Positions 44,778 through 52,959 of a stretch of DNA of 54,714 bases are shown here, in pieces. Position 1 is the first letter of the stretch; the number at the start of each line of letters is the position of its first letter. Below the pieces are notes generated by a model that saw only the letters and a list, made by a program, of their open reading frames with translations, was not told the DNA's origin and did no database searches. The stretch is taken from NCBI GenBank assembly GCA_038252405.1, contig JBBSAJ010000015.1, positions 1 to 54,714 on the forward strand, read 5' to 3'. The translations under genes were made by a program, and so were the position numbers. Source of the stretch: DATCDE01 sp038252405 (GTDB lineage: Bacteria > Actinomycetota > Actinomycetes > Prado026).

Positions 44778-45639
44778 GCTGACCCGTCACCCGACGTACG
44801 GCCTGCTCGACAGGCCGGCCCCCGTGAGCACGCGGCTGCTGCGCTCGGAGCTGCGACTGGTGTTCCGTCGGCGGCGCAACCTGGCGATCCTGGGTGTGCT
44901 GGCCTGTGCCCCGCTGCTGCTCGGCATCGCCATCAAGATCGGCGGCGGGGGTGACGGCGAGGGCGGCGGTCCGGCGTTCATCGGTCAGATCACCCGCAAC
45001 GGGCTGTTCCTCGCGTTCACCTCGCTGGTGGTGACGCTGCCGCTGTTCCTGCCGCTAGCGGTCTCCGTGGTGTCCGGTGAGTCGGTGGCCGGCGAGGCCT
45101 CGGCCGGGACGCTGCGCAGCCTGCTCGTCGTCCCGGTGGGCCGGACCCGGCTGCTGCTGGTCAAGTACGCCGGGATCGTGGCGTTCGGGCTGGCCGCGGC
45201 CGCGGTCGTCGGGGCGATGGGGGTGCTCGTCGGGCTGCTGCTGTTCCCCACCGGGCCGGTCACGCTGCTGTCGGGGTCGACCATCTCGTTCGGCGCGGCG
45301 CTGGTGCGGGTGCTGCTGGTGGTGCTCTACGTCGCCGCCATGCTGGCCGGCATCGCGGCGATCGGGCTGTTCATCTCCACGTTGACCGAGGTGCCGCTCG
45401 CGGCCATGGCGGCCACGGCGATCACCGTGGTGGTCGTGGCCATCCTCGACTCGGTGCCGCAGATCTCCTCGATCCACCCGTACCTGTTCGTGCAGTGGTG
45501 GTTCAGCTTCGGCGACCTGATCCGCGACCCGGTGGTGTACGGGCCCATGGTGCACGGGCTCGTGGTCCATGCCGTCTACGTGGCGGTCTTCGGCTCGCTG
45601 GCCTGGGCGCGGCTCACCACCAAGGACGTCTCCGGCTGA
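44764..45639 (+). CDS. ABC-2 type permease
   Basis: 291 residues with about six membrane helices: FRRRRNLAILGVLACAPLLL, then NGLFLAFTSLVVTLPLFLPL, a GESVAGEASAGTLRSLLVVP loop, KYAGIVAFGLAAAAVVGAMG and further helices to the end. The GE-x-AxGTLRxLL segment is a usual ABC-2 permease feature. It starts inside the ATPase gene and forms the membrane part of the exporter. Placed with the exported LolA-like protein and the divergent kinase/regulator pair. Confidence 0.92.
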   Translation: MSTSELTRHPTYGLLDRPAPVSTRLLRSELRLVFRRRRNLAILGVLACAPLLLGIAIKIGGGGDGEGGGPAFIGQITRNGLFLAFTSLVVTLPLFLPLAVSVVSGESVAGEASAGTLRSLLVVPVGRTRLLLVKYAGIVAFGLAAAAVVGAMGVLVGLLLFPTGPVTLLSGSTISFGAALVRVLLVVLYVAAMLAGIAAIGLFISTLTEVPLAAMAATAITVVVVAILDSVPQISSIHPYLFVQWWFSFGDLIRDPVVYGPMVHGLVVHAVYVAVFGSLAWARLTTKDVSG

Positions 45640-45685
45640 GACCGGCTGCGCTAGGCTCCGGCGGCATCCGAGTGAGGAGATCGCC

Positions 45686-46129
45686 ATGGCTGGGGCCATC
45701 ACCGACCGAACCGAGGCCGACTGGACCGACGTCCTCGCCTCGGTCCCGCTGTTCGTCGGCCTGACCAAGCGGCACGTGCACGGCATCGCCAGGCTGGCCA
45801 AGATCCAGAGCTATCCGGCGTTCACTGAGCTCGTCCGAGAAGGCCACCGGGGTGAGTCGTTCTACCTGATCTTGGACGGGACGGCGGTCGTCCGGCCCCC
45901 AGGCAAGCGAGCGGTGAAGCTGGGCATCGGTGACTTCTTCGGGGAGCTGTCGCTGCTCGACAACGCGCCCCGGTCGGCGACCGTCCAGGCGCAGAGCGAG
46001 GTGCTGGTCGCGCGGATCGGCCGGGCCGACTTCCTGCGGATGCTCCAGCACGAGCCGAAGGTCGCCCTGGTGCTGCTCACCAGCTTGGCCGGCCGGCTGC
46101 GTGCGACCGAGGCCTCCGCCCGCCACTGA
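45686..46129 (+). CDS. Cyclic-nucleotide-binding domain protein
   Basis: 147 residues from ATG 45686 (GAGGAG 6 bases upstream); the frame is open to 45569 but that lies on the permease gene. A lone CAP-type effector domain: LASVPLFVGLTKRHVHGIAR, REGHRGESFYLILDGTAVV and a phosphate-binding cassette FGELSLLDNAPRSATV at 85-100 with R96. No DNA-binding domain is attached. It probably binds cAMP (or is a degenerate sensor) and acts through a partner. A TAGGCT box lies at 45652-45657. Confidence 0.9.
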   Translation: MAGAITDRTEADWTDVLASVPLFVGLTKRHVHGIARLAKIQSYPAFTELVREGHRGESFYLILDGTAVVRPPGKRAVKLGIGDFFGELSLLDNAPRSATVQAQSEVLVARIGRADFLRMLQHEPKVALVLLTSLAGRLRATEASARH

Positions 46130-46219
46130 CCTGCCGCGGGAACCGGCGACCCCCCGCGGTCGTTTGCGTGCCCGGGGCGTCTGCTCCTATCGGACGACGG
46201 GAGTGGGCGTGGACAAGGC

Positions 46220-47404
46220 ATGACACTGTGGTCCCCCACCGTCTCCCAGCGTGGTCGCAAGCGTTCCCTGGCGTCGCGGGCGGTGGCCCGTGACTCTGTC
46301 CTGCGCCAGCTGGACTGGGTCCTCGCCCTCGCCGTAGCGGCACTGCTGGCCTTCGGGACGGTGCTGGTCTGGTCGGCCACCCGGCAGCGGGAGCTGGACG
46401 CGGGCCTCGACCCGCAGGCGTTCCTGAAGAAGCACCTGCTCAACATCACCATCGGGCTGGCGCTGGCGGCGGTCACCACGCTGCTGGACTACCGGATGCT
46501 GCGCGCCTACGCGCCGTTCGTCTACGGGTTCTCGGTGCTGGGCCTGCTCGCGGTGCTGTCCCCGCTGGGCTCGACGATCAACGGCGCGCACTCGTGGATC
46601 CAGCTGCCTGGCGGGTTCTCCACGGAGCCGTCGGAGTTCGCCAAGCTGGCGCTGTGCGTCATGCTCCCGATGATCCTGGCGGAGCGCCGCGATGCGGAGA
46701 CCGAGCCGCGGCTGAACGACGTGGCGCTCACCCTCGGGATCGCCGCCGTCCCCATGGGGCTGGTGATGCTCCAGCCGGACCTGGGGATGACGGTGGCGAT
46801 GGGCGTCGTGGTCCTGGGGATCCTGGCGGTCGCCGGTACTCCCAGCAGGTGGCTCGTCGTACTTCTCGCGAGCGGGTCCTTCGCCGTGTTCGTGGCGATC
46901 AGGCTGGGGGTGCTGGCGACCTACCAGGTCCACCGGTTCGCGGCGTTCGCGAACCCCAAGCTGGACCCGCAGGGCGCCGGCTACAACGTCAACCAGGCGA
47001 AGATCGCGATCGGGTCGGGCGGGCTGCTGGGCAAGGGGCTGTTCCACGGCTCGCAGACCAACGGCAAGTTCGTGCCGGAGCAGCAGACCGACTTCATCTT
47101 CACGGTGGCCGGTGAGGAGCTGGGCTTCGTCGGGGCGGCGGCGATCGTGCTGCTGCTACTGGTGGTGCTGTGGCGGGCGATCCGGATCGCGATGCTGGCC
47201 GAGGACCTGTTCGGCGTCCTGATGGCCACCGGGATCGTGTGCTGGTTCACCTTCCAGGCGTTCGAGAACATCGGCATGACGCTGGGCATCATGCCGGTGA
47301 CCGGCCTGCCGCTGCCGTTCGTGTCCTACGGCGGGTCGTCGATGTTCGCCAACCTGATGGCCGTCGGCCTGCTGCAGAACGTGCACGTGCGCCGCCTGGC
47401 GTAG
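46220..47404 (+). CDS. RodA/FtsW-type SEDS peptidoglycan polymerase
   Basis: 394 residues, about ten membrane helices. SEDS motifs: GAHSWIQLPGGFSTEPSEFA, the catalytic aspartate D187 in LQPDLGMTV, YNVNQAKIAIGSGGLLGKGL, EQQTDFIFTVAGEELGFVG and GLPLPFVSYGGSSM near the end. It polymerises lipid II into glycan strands in the membrane together with a class B PBP. No cognate PBP lies beside it here; the MecA-type PBP of this window is 30 kb away. The short length and lack of FtsW-specific tail favour RodA, although FtsW-like use is possible. Weak ribosome site. Confidence 0.92.
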   Translation: MTLWSPTVSQRGRKRSLASRAVARDSVLRQLDWVLALAVAALLAFGTVLVWSATRQRELDAGLDPQAFLKKHLLNITIGLALAAVTTLLDYRMLRAYAPFVYGFSVLGLLAVLSPLGSTINGAHSWIQLPGGFSTEPSEFAKLALCVMLPMILAERRDAETEPRLNDVALTLGIAAVPMGLVMLQPDLGMTVAMGVVVLGILAVAGTPSRWLVVLLASGSFAVFVAIRLGVLATYQVHRFAAFANPKLDPQGAGYNVNQAKIAIGSGGLLGKGLFHGSQTNGKFVPEQQTDFIFTVAGEELGFVGAAAIVLLLLVVLWRAIRIAMLAEDLFGVLMATGIVCWFTFQAFENIGMTLGIMPVTGLPLPFVSYGGSSMFANLMAVGLLQNVHVRRLA

Positions 47405-47410
47405 GGGTCC

Positions 47411-48150
47411 TCACGCGTTCGTGTAGGCGGCTGCCGCGGTGCGGTTGGTCACCCCGAGCCGGGCGAAGATGTTCTCGAGGTGCTTGCGGACGGTCGCTTC
47501 GGACAGGTCCAGCTCGCGGGCGATCTGCCGGTTGCTGCATCCGCGGCCACCAGGTGCAAGATCTCCTGCTGCCGTCCGGTCAGCGCGGCGCAGCCAGCGT
47601 GCTGGCGTGTCGTCGTGAGGTGGGCGGCGTGCAGGTGCGGGCGGATCAGCGTGAGCAGGGACCGGTCGCGCTCGGTGAAGTCCGGCCCGGACCCGCGGAT
47701 GAACAGCAGCCGCAGCGTGCGCCCGGCGCCGCCGGCCGGCAGGCACAGCATGATCTCGTGCTCCACCCCGAGGTGACGGTCGTAGTCGCGGTACATCGGG
47801 GTGTCGTGGAACTGCCGGTCGGAGCAGAAGTCGCTGATCATCGTGACCGAGGCGATGTCACCGCTGCGGTCGGGGTATGAGCAGGTCGACGCCCAGTAGT
47901 GGGTGCGGAACGCCTCGGAGAGACCGTCCTCGGCCGCGCCGAGGTCGGACCCGGGCAGCTCCTGGTCGGCAAAGCTGGACCAGCGCGGGGTGTCCTGGCC
48001 GGACACCCACAGCTGGTCGCAGTGGATCAGGTCGGTGAGCGAGCGCAGCAGCTCCCACGGGAGCGCCTCGCCGCCGTCGTCCTCGAAGGGGGTCTCGGCG
48101 ATGCGCAGCATGGTGCGCACATCGTGGTCGCTCACCTCGAGGGAGCTCAT
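47411..48150 (-). pseudogene. LuxR-type regulator with a one-base frameshift
   Basis: ATG 48150 has GGAGG 8 bases upstream. The first frame gives SSLEVSDHDVRTMLRIAETP and a helical sensor part through LFIRGSGPDFTERDRSLLTL, ending in LTGRQQEILHLVAADAATG. The helix-turn-helix continues in the next frame as CSNRQIARELDLSEATVRKH, LENIFARLGVTNRTAA and the stop at 47411. Restoring one G near 47540-47548 would join LTGRQQEILHLVA to the rest, giving about 247 residues of a complete LuxR-family protein. It is either a recent pseudogene or a sequencing error. The following gene (48304) is divergent. Confidence 0.8.
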
Positions 48151-48303
48151 CGTCGGTACCTCCGGCACCAGGTGCTGAACCCGTTCGTGTGGTGACGCTA
48201 CGCCGCCGGTTCGGCCTTGCCCATACGAGCAAAGTCGTATGGCGTTCCAGCCGCGGGGCGCGCAGGGTGGGCCGACCACCACACACCGAGAAGGGTGAGG
48301 ACC

Positions 48304-48588
48304 ATGACGACCACTCGACAACTCGTCCGGGCTACCTGGGTGACGGTCACCGCCGTGCTGTTCCTGCTCGCCGGGGGGACTACCGCTTGGGCCAAGTCGG
48401 CGCCCATCGACACCGGCGACGCTGCGGTCACGGCCAGCGGCGGTCCATCGGTCATCAGCAGCACGTCCATCGCGCAGCTGTTGCTCGTCGCGGCGCTCAG
48501 TGCCGCCCTGGCTATCGCGGTCACCCTGGTCGTGACCCACGTGGTCGGCTCCCGCCGCCACGACGTCCGGCAGCCTGCGACCGCCTGA
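48304..48588 (+). CDS. Small exported membrane protein
   Basis: 94 residues from ATG 48304 with GAAGGGTGAGG upstream; the open frame back to 48217 precedes this ribosome site. A signal peptide runs to about 30 (VTVTAVLFLLAGGTTAWA, cleavage after AWA) and a second hydrophobic helix is at about 55-79 (AQLLLVAALSAALAIAVTLV) followed by a basic end. It could be a small membrane-anchored peptide. No family recognised. It is divergent from the broken LuxR gene, which may have controlled it. Confidence 0.75.
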   Translation: MTTTRQLVRATWVTVTAVLFLLAGGTTAWAKSAPIDTGDAAVTASGGPSVISSTSIAQLLLVAALSAALAIAVTLVVTHVVGSRRHDVRQPATA

Positions 48589-48594
48589 CCCCAT

Positions 48595-48628
48595 CCAGCC
48601 CGGCCGGATGCCCAGCCCGGCCGGATGC
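48595..48628 (+). repeat. Tandem 17-base repeat, two copies
   Basis: CCAGCCCGGCCGGATGC occurs twice in direct succession, seven bases after the stop of the small membrane protein. The second copy merges into the following hairpin. Confidence 0.7.
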
Positions 48629-48654
48629 CCGGCCAACCGGCTGGGGCATCCGGC
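48620..48654 (+). terminator. Hairpin terminator
   Basis: GCCGGATGCCC and GGGCATCCGGC form an 11-bp stem, 32 bases after the stop of the small membrane protein. Confidence 0.5.
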
Positions 48655-48726
48655 GGGGCTGCGGCGCTGGACTGGGGCGCGCAACGTCGCGATGGGTGGC
48701 CGGCTTGCTGCACGCCCCTCCGCGCC

Positions 48727-48801
48727 CCCCGGCGACTGCGCGAGCTGCTATCCGGGGCTGGGCCGGTGCTCGCACCCGGTGCTTACGACGCGGTGTCCGA
48801 G
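48727..48801 (+). pseudogene. Fragment of a PEP mutase/isocitrate lyase family gene
   Basis: In one frame the sequence reads RRLRELLSGAGPVLAPGAYD followed by AVSE. This is the typical N-terminus of phosphoenolpyruvate mutase/isocitrate lyase-like proteins (LRELLxGPGPVLxPGAYDALSAR). The frame continues with unrelated residues (STRYHHFQQTYTRFNTE) to a stop at 48879. Only about 25 residues of the family are left, so this is a remnant. Confidence 0.4.
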
Positions 48802-48875
48802 TCAACTCGGTACCACCACTTCCAGCAGACCTACACCCGGTTCAACACCGAGAGCGGACGCCGCCTGGCCCGCTG

Positions 48876-49292
48876 CTAGGACCTCGGCGTCTGCGTCGAG
48901 AAGTCCTGCGCCGCGCGGGTCATTTCGAGGAGCACGGCTTCGCCGCGAAGGCTTGTGGCCGCTGCCCCCGTAGCTGCGGCGTCCCTCTCGGCCTGGACGC
49001 GGAGCAGCCGCACCCTGCGTGACCGACCGGCGATCCCGCCCGTCCGGAACGGGTTCGCCGAAGCCATCAGGCCGACCCGCAGGGAGCCGCTCTCTCGGAT
49101 CAATGCCAGGAGCTCCTCTGCGGCGTCGGCGCGGCGCACCGCGAGGGGTGCCGCGTCCGCAACGGCGAGACTGCCGGGCTCCCGGCCCGCGTTCACGTCC
49201 GCGAGGACCTCGGAAAGCGCGGCATCTTGCCCGTCGAGGTCCGCGACAAGTACTGCCTTCCGCTTCTCGCACCCTTGGAGGCGGTCCGCCAT
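48876..49292 (-). CDS. Hypothetical protein
   Basis: 138 residues from ATG 49292, with GGGAG nine bases before it; the frame is open to 49322. The sequence is helical and charged (ADRLQGCEKRKAVLVADLDG, DADVNAGREP-like and AAEELLALIRESGSLRVGL) with a basic middle (GRSRRVRLLRVQAERDAA). No membrane helix, no family recognised. It lies in a gene-poor, decayed region and might be a random open frame; coding-like composition is the only support. Confidence 0.4.
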   Translation of the reverse strand: MADRLQGCEKRKAVLVADLDGQDAALSEVLADVNAGREPGSLAVADAAPLAVRRADAAEELLALIRESGSLRVGLMASANPFRTGGIAGRSRRVRLLRVQAERDAAATGAAATSLRGEAVLLEMTRAAQDFSTQTPRS

Positions 49293-49318
49293 CCGGCAAC
49301 GCTCCCGCGGCGGGATCC

Positions 49319-49540
49319 TCACCGGCGACCGACCCCCGCCGGCAGTGCCGTTGACCGTGTGCTGGTGGCCGTCCGGGCACGATCGAGGGCCGGAGCCCGG
49401 TGAAGTCGGTCGTGGTCGTGGTCCCCCACCGCCGCGCCGTCGACAGTGCTTTCGACCGGCGCGACCACCCGGGCGCGCTTGACCTCGTGCTGCGAGGTGC
49501 CACTCGTGACCACTGCGATGACAGCCAGGAAGACGTTCAT
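49319..49540 (-). CDS. Possible small peptide with hydrophobic start
   Basis: 73 residues from ATG 49540, which has AAGGGGG five bases upstream. It opens MNVFLAVIAVVTSGTS, a short hydrophobic segment, then turns polar and His/Asp/Arg-rich (VGDHDHDRLHRAPALDRA). The good ribosome site favours translation of the start; the later part looks non-coding, so the original product may be shorter or frameshifted. Confidence 0.3.
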   Translation of the reverse strand: MNVFLAVIAVVTSGTSQHEVKRARVVAPVESTVDGAAVGDHDHDRLHRAPALDRARTATSTRSTALPAGVGRR

Positions 49541-49899
49541 CGTGACCCCCTTCCGGGGGTTGCCTTGCACCAAGCCATGCGCGGTGTTCCGCACCCGGCG
49601 AAGTTGCACCGCCTCCGGATCAGTCGGGTCCTTCGCGAGAGAACCGCTGGCCCCGGTCCAGGTCGGGCCCCCGCTCGGGGTCAGTTGCCGGCCACGGTGC
49701 AGCGACGACAGAACCTTGGACGGTTCTCCTTGCCTCCCGAGCAGAGGAGGATTTCACTGTACGCGCAGCACCGCCGACGGTCACCGAACCGCCTCGGCGC
49801 CGCAGGGAAGTCGACCTCGCCCGGCTCCAGGAGTCTTTCCCCGTCCCGTCCCTCGCGGTCCGACTAGGGTCTCGATCATCCTGGGTAAGGGAGGACCAC
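49541..49899. other. Gene-free stretch
   Basis: I see no convincing coding region in these 359 bases. The final part carries TAGGGT at 49864-49869, a plausible -10 box, and GGGAGG as ribosome site for the small gene at 49900. Confidence 0.5.
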
Positions 49900-50076
49900 A
49901 TGGCGACTCACGAAGAGGCGTCGCAGGCGCTGCTCGACGCGATCCAAGGGTTCGCTAGCAAGGCGAGCAACAGCGAGTCGTTCAGCCGGACGGTGCTGAA
50001 CTTGGCTGAGGCGTGGGCCTGGCTTCAGGTACCTGGCGCGGGTCACGGTGGTGGAGGCTCCACCAGGTCAGGGTGA
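49900..50076 (+). CDS. Small acidic/helical protein (58 aa)
   Basis: ATG 49900 preceded by GGGAGGACCAC; stop at 50076. The product starts ATHEEASQALLDAIQGFASK and continues ASNSESFSRTVLNLAEAWAW then LQVPGAGHGGGG. The helical first part and the AEAWAWL...PGxxHGG ending recall small actinobacterial proteins of unknown role that end in AYAWLxxPxQPHG. Strong ribosome site and a -10 box support expression. It is too short for the usual open-frame cutoff. Confidence 0.65.
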   Translation: MATHEEASQALLDAIQGFASKASNSESFSRTVLNLAEAWAWLQVPGAGHGGGGSTRSG

Positions 50077-50328
50077 CCTGCACCACCGACGGCGGCGTTC
50101 GCTGGTGACCATCCCGGCACCACACTCGCCGAAGTGCTCGGCGTACATGCGGGGTGGCGAGATGAGTCTCCAGGTCAGCGGCGGGTCCGCCACGATCCGG
50201 GCGGACAAGTTGGTCGTACCACTCGCGGACCCTCGCGGTACGACGCGGTTGCGATTCAGAGTGCCGGGTCTCGGAACGTACCCGCGGCCCCCAGGGGCCG
50301 GTATCGTGGAAGGTCAGGGGGACACCGA

Positions 50329-50532
50329 ATGACGACCAGCTACTTCACGTCGAGCGCCTACGCGCCGCCCGCGCTTTTGCGCCGCACCGAGTACGTCGAC
50401 GAGGCGTTCGTCAATGGCGGGTGGCAGCCCACCAAGGCGATCAGCCACTGGCAGGTCGGCCAGGACGACTCGGTGGAACCGGTCAGCGGGGAGCAGGCCC
50501 GCGCGTTCGCCCCCGAGGCGTTTCCGGACTGA
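50329..50532 (+). CDS. Small hypothetical protein (67 aa)
   Basis: ATG 50329 with AGGGGG seven bases upstream; the frame extends upstream to 50134 without a site. The product reads TTSYFTSSAYAPPALLRRTE, YVDEAFVNGGWQPTKAISHW and QVGQDDSVEPVSGEQARAFA. It is hydrophilic, aromatic-rich and has no membrane helix. No family recognised. The 252 bases before it (50077-50328) hold nothing I can support except its probable promoter near TATCGT (50302-50307). It may be functionally paired with the 49900 gene, as both are small and in the same direction. Confidence 0.65.
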   Translation: MTTSYFTSSAYAPPALLRRTEYVDEAFVNGGWQPTKAISHWQVGQDDSVEPVSGEQARAFAPEAFPD

Positions 50533-50714
50533 CGTAACCGCTCGCGAGCGCGACCCGCGTTCAGGCCAGCAGACGTGCAACCTGCCCGTGCCGTGGCGGT
50601 GGTTGAGGTCCTCCTCCACCAAGAGCCAGTCTTCGTCGCCCTTGGCTTGCTGCAGCTGCTGCCGGCAGTCGCCTGGTCGGGTACCCGAACCGAACGAACG
50701 ACTCAGCGCTCACC

Positions 50715-50978
50715 ATGACCCAGGATGCGGCGCGGCTCGTGCGCACGCTGCCCGGCCACGGCGGTCTCCCGGAAGGCGGCGGCCTTCGTATCGTCCTGAG
50801 CCCTGGCACGCACAGTCTGTCGATGGGCCTGGCTGCCGCTCAGGAGCACGCCGACGCCGCTGTCGCCCGCGATGGCGCCCTGTCGTTCCTGTCCGTGCCC
50901 GCCGAAGGGCGCACGCATGGCCACACGCACTGCGCGGATATCACCCCCGCCCGGTCAAGCTTCTTCGTTGGCCGCTGA
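50715..50978 (+). pseudogene. IscA/HesB-like fragment
   Basis: The frame from ATG 50715 gives TQDAARLVRTLPGHGGLPEG, GGLRIVLSPGTHSLSMGLAA and AQEHADAAVARDGALSFLSV. This resembles actinobacterial HesB/IscA-like (Fe-S biogenesis or adhesin-annotated) proteins of about 95 residues, where GxRIxxxxxxxxLxLxLAxAPxxGDxVV precedes GARVFLxPxAA. The ending (HGHTHCADITPARSSFFVGR) does not match and no ribosome site is visible, so I treat it as a degraded copy. Functional status uncertain. Confidence 0.4.
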
Positions 50979-51049
50979 CCCGACCGCGTCCGGCGACTCT
51001 TGCAGCCTGAGCGCTCACGCGGGCCCGCGAGATGTCTCGCCCGAGACCG

Positions 51050-51433
51050 TCAGCCGCGCCTTTGTTCGGGTGCTGGCCCGAGGCGTCTGGTCCGCCGCGC
51101 ATTCACGCGCAGCTGTGTGACGCGGGCGATGCCGGTGATGGCTACCACCACACCTCCACCGACCGCGGCGATGAACAGCGCCATCCCCAGTGACAGCGAG
51201 CCGGAGAATCCGAGGTACTGGACTTGGACGCGGGTGGGGTTTTGCAGGATGAACACGATGAGCATGACCAGGAGCAACAGCGCCGCAGCGGTCGCCGCCC
51301 AGGCGGCGCTGGCTCTCGTGAACCGTGGAGACCTGGCCGGCGGGTTGGCTCCAGCCGCGGAGACAGGCGAGGCATCCGTCGGCTGCTGTGGTGGCAACGA
51401 GGTCGAATCTGATGCCGTCGAGTCTGTCGTCAC
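51050..51433 (-). CDS. LapA-domain membrane protein
   Basis: 127 residues from GTG 51433, which has GGAGG at 8 bases; a GTG at 51448 is the longer alternative. After a Ser/Thr/Pro-rich N-terminus come two membrane helices (about 43-63 and about 80-100). Between them is the LapA (DUF1049) signature: IVFILQNPTRVQVQYLGFSG, with Q64-N-P66. The C-terminal tail is basic. LapA proteins are linked to envelope lipid/lipopolysaccharide assembly in Gram-negatives; in actinobacteria the role is unknown. Transcribed in the same direction as the dehydrogenase gene upstream (228-base gap, no gene seen). Confidence 0.85.
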   Translation of the reverse strand: MTTDSTASDSTSLPPQQPTDASPVSAAGANPPARSPRFTRASAAWAATAAALLLLVMLIVFILQNPTRVQVQYLGFSGSLSLGMALFIAAVGGGVVVAITGIARVTQLRVNARRTRRLGPAPEQRRG

Positions 51434-51661
51434 GACATGTGCCTCCACTCAGATCCGCACCTGGCCCGTTCGGAGTCTACGACCGACGGACAGCCCTGAG
51501 GCGACCCCTCGCTGGTGGGTTTCCGCGACGCCGATCCCCCTGCGCCGCGCCGTCAACTCGTTCATGTTCGGCTCGGTCGTCCTCCCCGTCTCGACGAGCC
51601 CACGGACCGGCCAGCTGACAGGTTGTGGGCCCATGGGTGTTTGCCTGGGCGGCTGTCGCTT

Positions 51662-52804
51662 TCAGAGCCAGGGGTGCGGGTGGTCGGCGGCGCGGCCCTG
51701 GAAGGAGAGGATCTTGGGGTTTTGGATGACACCGTTGCGGATCTCGATGGCCAGCCGGATGGTGGGCTCCTGGTCCCAGGCGGCGGGGCCGTCCATCACG
51801 GTCCGCAGGTAGGGGGTGAGGGCTTCGCTGATGCCCCAGGTGGCGGAGTTCCACAGGTAGGCGGGGCTGTGGTCGACGCCGTAGTACAAGATGCCGTCGC
51901 CGACCGTGCGCATCGGCTGCTCGAAGGTCGTCGGGCGGGCACACTCAAAGCCCATGCCGGTGTCGCAGGACACGTCGACGAGCAGGCTGCCCGGCGTGAA
52001 CTGCGCGAGCTCGTCGTCCGAAACGAAGATCAGTGGACGGTCGGTGTCCTGTAGGACGCAGTTGACGACGATGTCGTACTCGGCGAGGAACTGCGCGGTC
52101 GGTACCGGGCCGGTGCTCTTCAGCACCACGGTGGCGGGGGAGTCCTCCGCGGTGCGGTCCAAATGGCCGAGGACGACGGACGGGATGGGCGAGGCCACCG
52201 CCGTCACTTCCCGCATGGTCAGCACGGTGACGTCATGCACGCCCATCGCGTGCAGCGCAGTGATCGCGCCGCGTGCAGTGTTGCCGAAGCCGATGACCGC
52301 TGCGGTGAGCCGGCGTCCGTAGTGGCCGGTGGACCCGAGAAGCGTCATGGCGTGCAGCACAGAGCTGTAGCCGGCCAACTCGTTGTTCATGTGGAAGACG
52401 TGCACGACGAACGAGCCGTCCGGTGTCCAGTGGTTCATCGCCTCCCAGGCGATCAGGGTGAGTCGCTTGTCGATGGCCAGCTGGGTCAGGTCGGGGTCCT
52501 GGACGCAGTGCGGCCACCCCCACAGCACCTGCCCATCACGCAGGCTCTGGATGTCGGAAAGCGTCGGCTTGGGCAACAGCACCACGTCGGTGGTCGCGAT
52601 GATTTCCTCGCGGGTGAGGATGCCTGCGACCTGTGGCGCCAGATGCTCCTCGGACACTCCGTAGTGATCGCCGTAGCCGTGCTCGAGGAAGATCCGCTCA
52701 CGCAGGTCCGCGGCGATCCGGTCGAGATGACGCGGGTGGATGGCAAGCCGGTGCTCGTTCTCCTTGCTCGACGTTCCGAGCACTCCGACGCTGAGCTGGC
52801 CCAT
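51662..52804 (-). CDS. N5-(carboxyethyl)ornithine synthase-like dehydrogenase
   Basis: 380 residues from ATG 52804 with AAGGGGG five bases upstream; the frame extends to 52915 without a site. It belongs to the alanine dehydrogenase/PNT superfamily. N-terminal part: VLGTSSKENEHRLAIHPRHL, IFLEHGYGDHYGV, TDVVLLPKPTLSDIQSLRDG and WGWPHCVQDPDLTQLAIDKR. The NAD(P) fold is AAVIGFGNTARGAITALHAM, and CVLQDTDRPLIFVSDDELAQ follows. HCVQD and the overall order match bacterial N5-(carboxyethyl)ornithine synthases, which join pyruvate and ornithine reductively. Substrate is inferred. Intact, in contrast to its neighbours. Confidence 0.85.
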   Translation of the reverse strand: MGQLSVGVLGTSSKENEHRLAIHPRHLDRIAADLRERIFLEHGYGDHYGVSEEHLAPQVAGILTREEIIATTDVVLLPKPTLSDIQSLRDGQVLWGWPHCVQDPDLTQLAIDKRLTLIAWEAMNHWTPDGSFVVHVFHMNNELAGYSSVLHAMTLLGSTGHYGRRLTAAVIGFGNTARGAITALHAMGVHDVTVLTMREVTAVASPIPSVVLGHLDRTAEDSPATVVLKSTGPVPTAQFLAEYDIVVNCVLQDTDRPLIFVSDDELAQFTPGSLLVDVSCDTGMGFECARPTTFEQPMRTVGDGILYYGVDHSPAYLWNSATWGISEALTPYLRTVMDGPAAWDQEPTIRLAIEIRNGVIQNPKILSFQGRAADHPHPWL

Positions 52805-52959
52805 GGCGGCCCCCTTGGTGATTGGCCCTCGAACCCAGCCTGTCACTGCTGGCCGCCGTCCTCTGCTCGAATCTGGCATAACGCTTGCGCGAGCTGGTCG
52901 ACGGAGCGAGCGCAACCAGGCCGGGGATTGTTCGTCTCGTCTCGCCTACTCCCGCGGCT

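Noticed and set aside
49400..49867. 155-residue plus-strand frame in the eroding segment
   Set aside because: Arg/His/Asp-rich, no ribosome site, and antisense to a frame with a better start; it looks like a chance open frame.
50314..50622. Minus-strand frame opposite the 67-residue gene
   Set aside because: Its start has no clear ribosome site and its composition is typical antisense; the plus-strand small gene is better supported.
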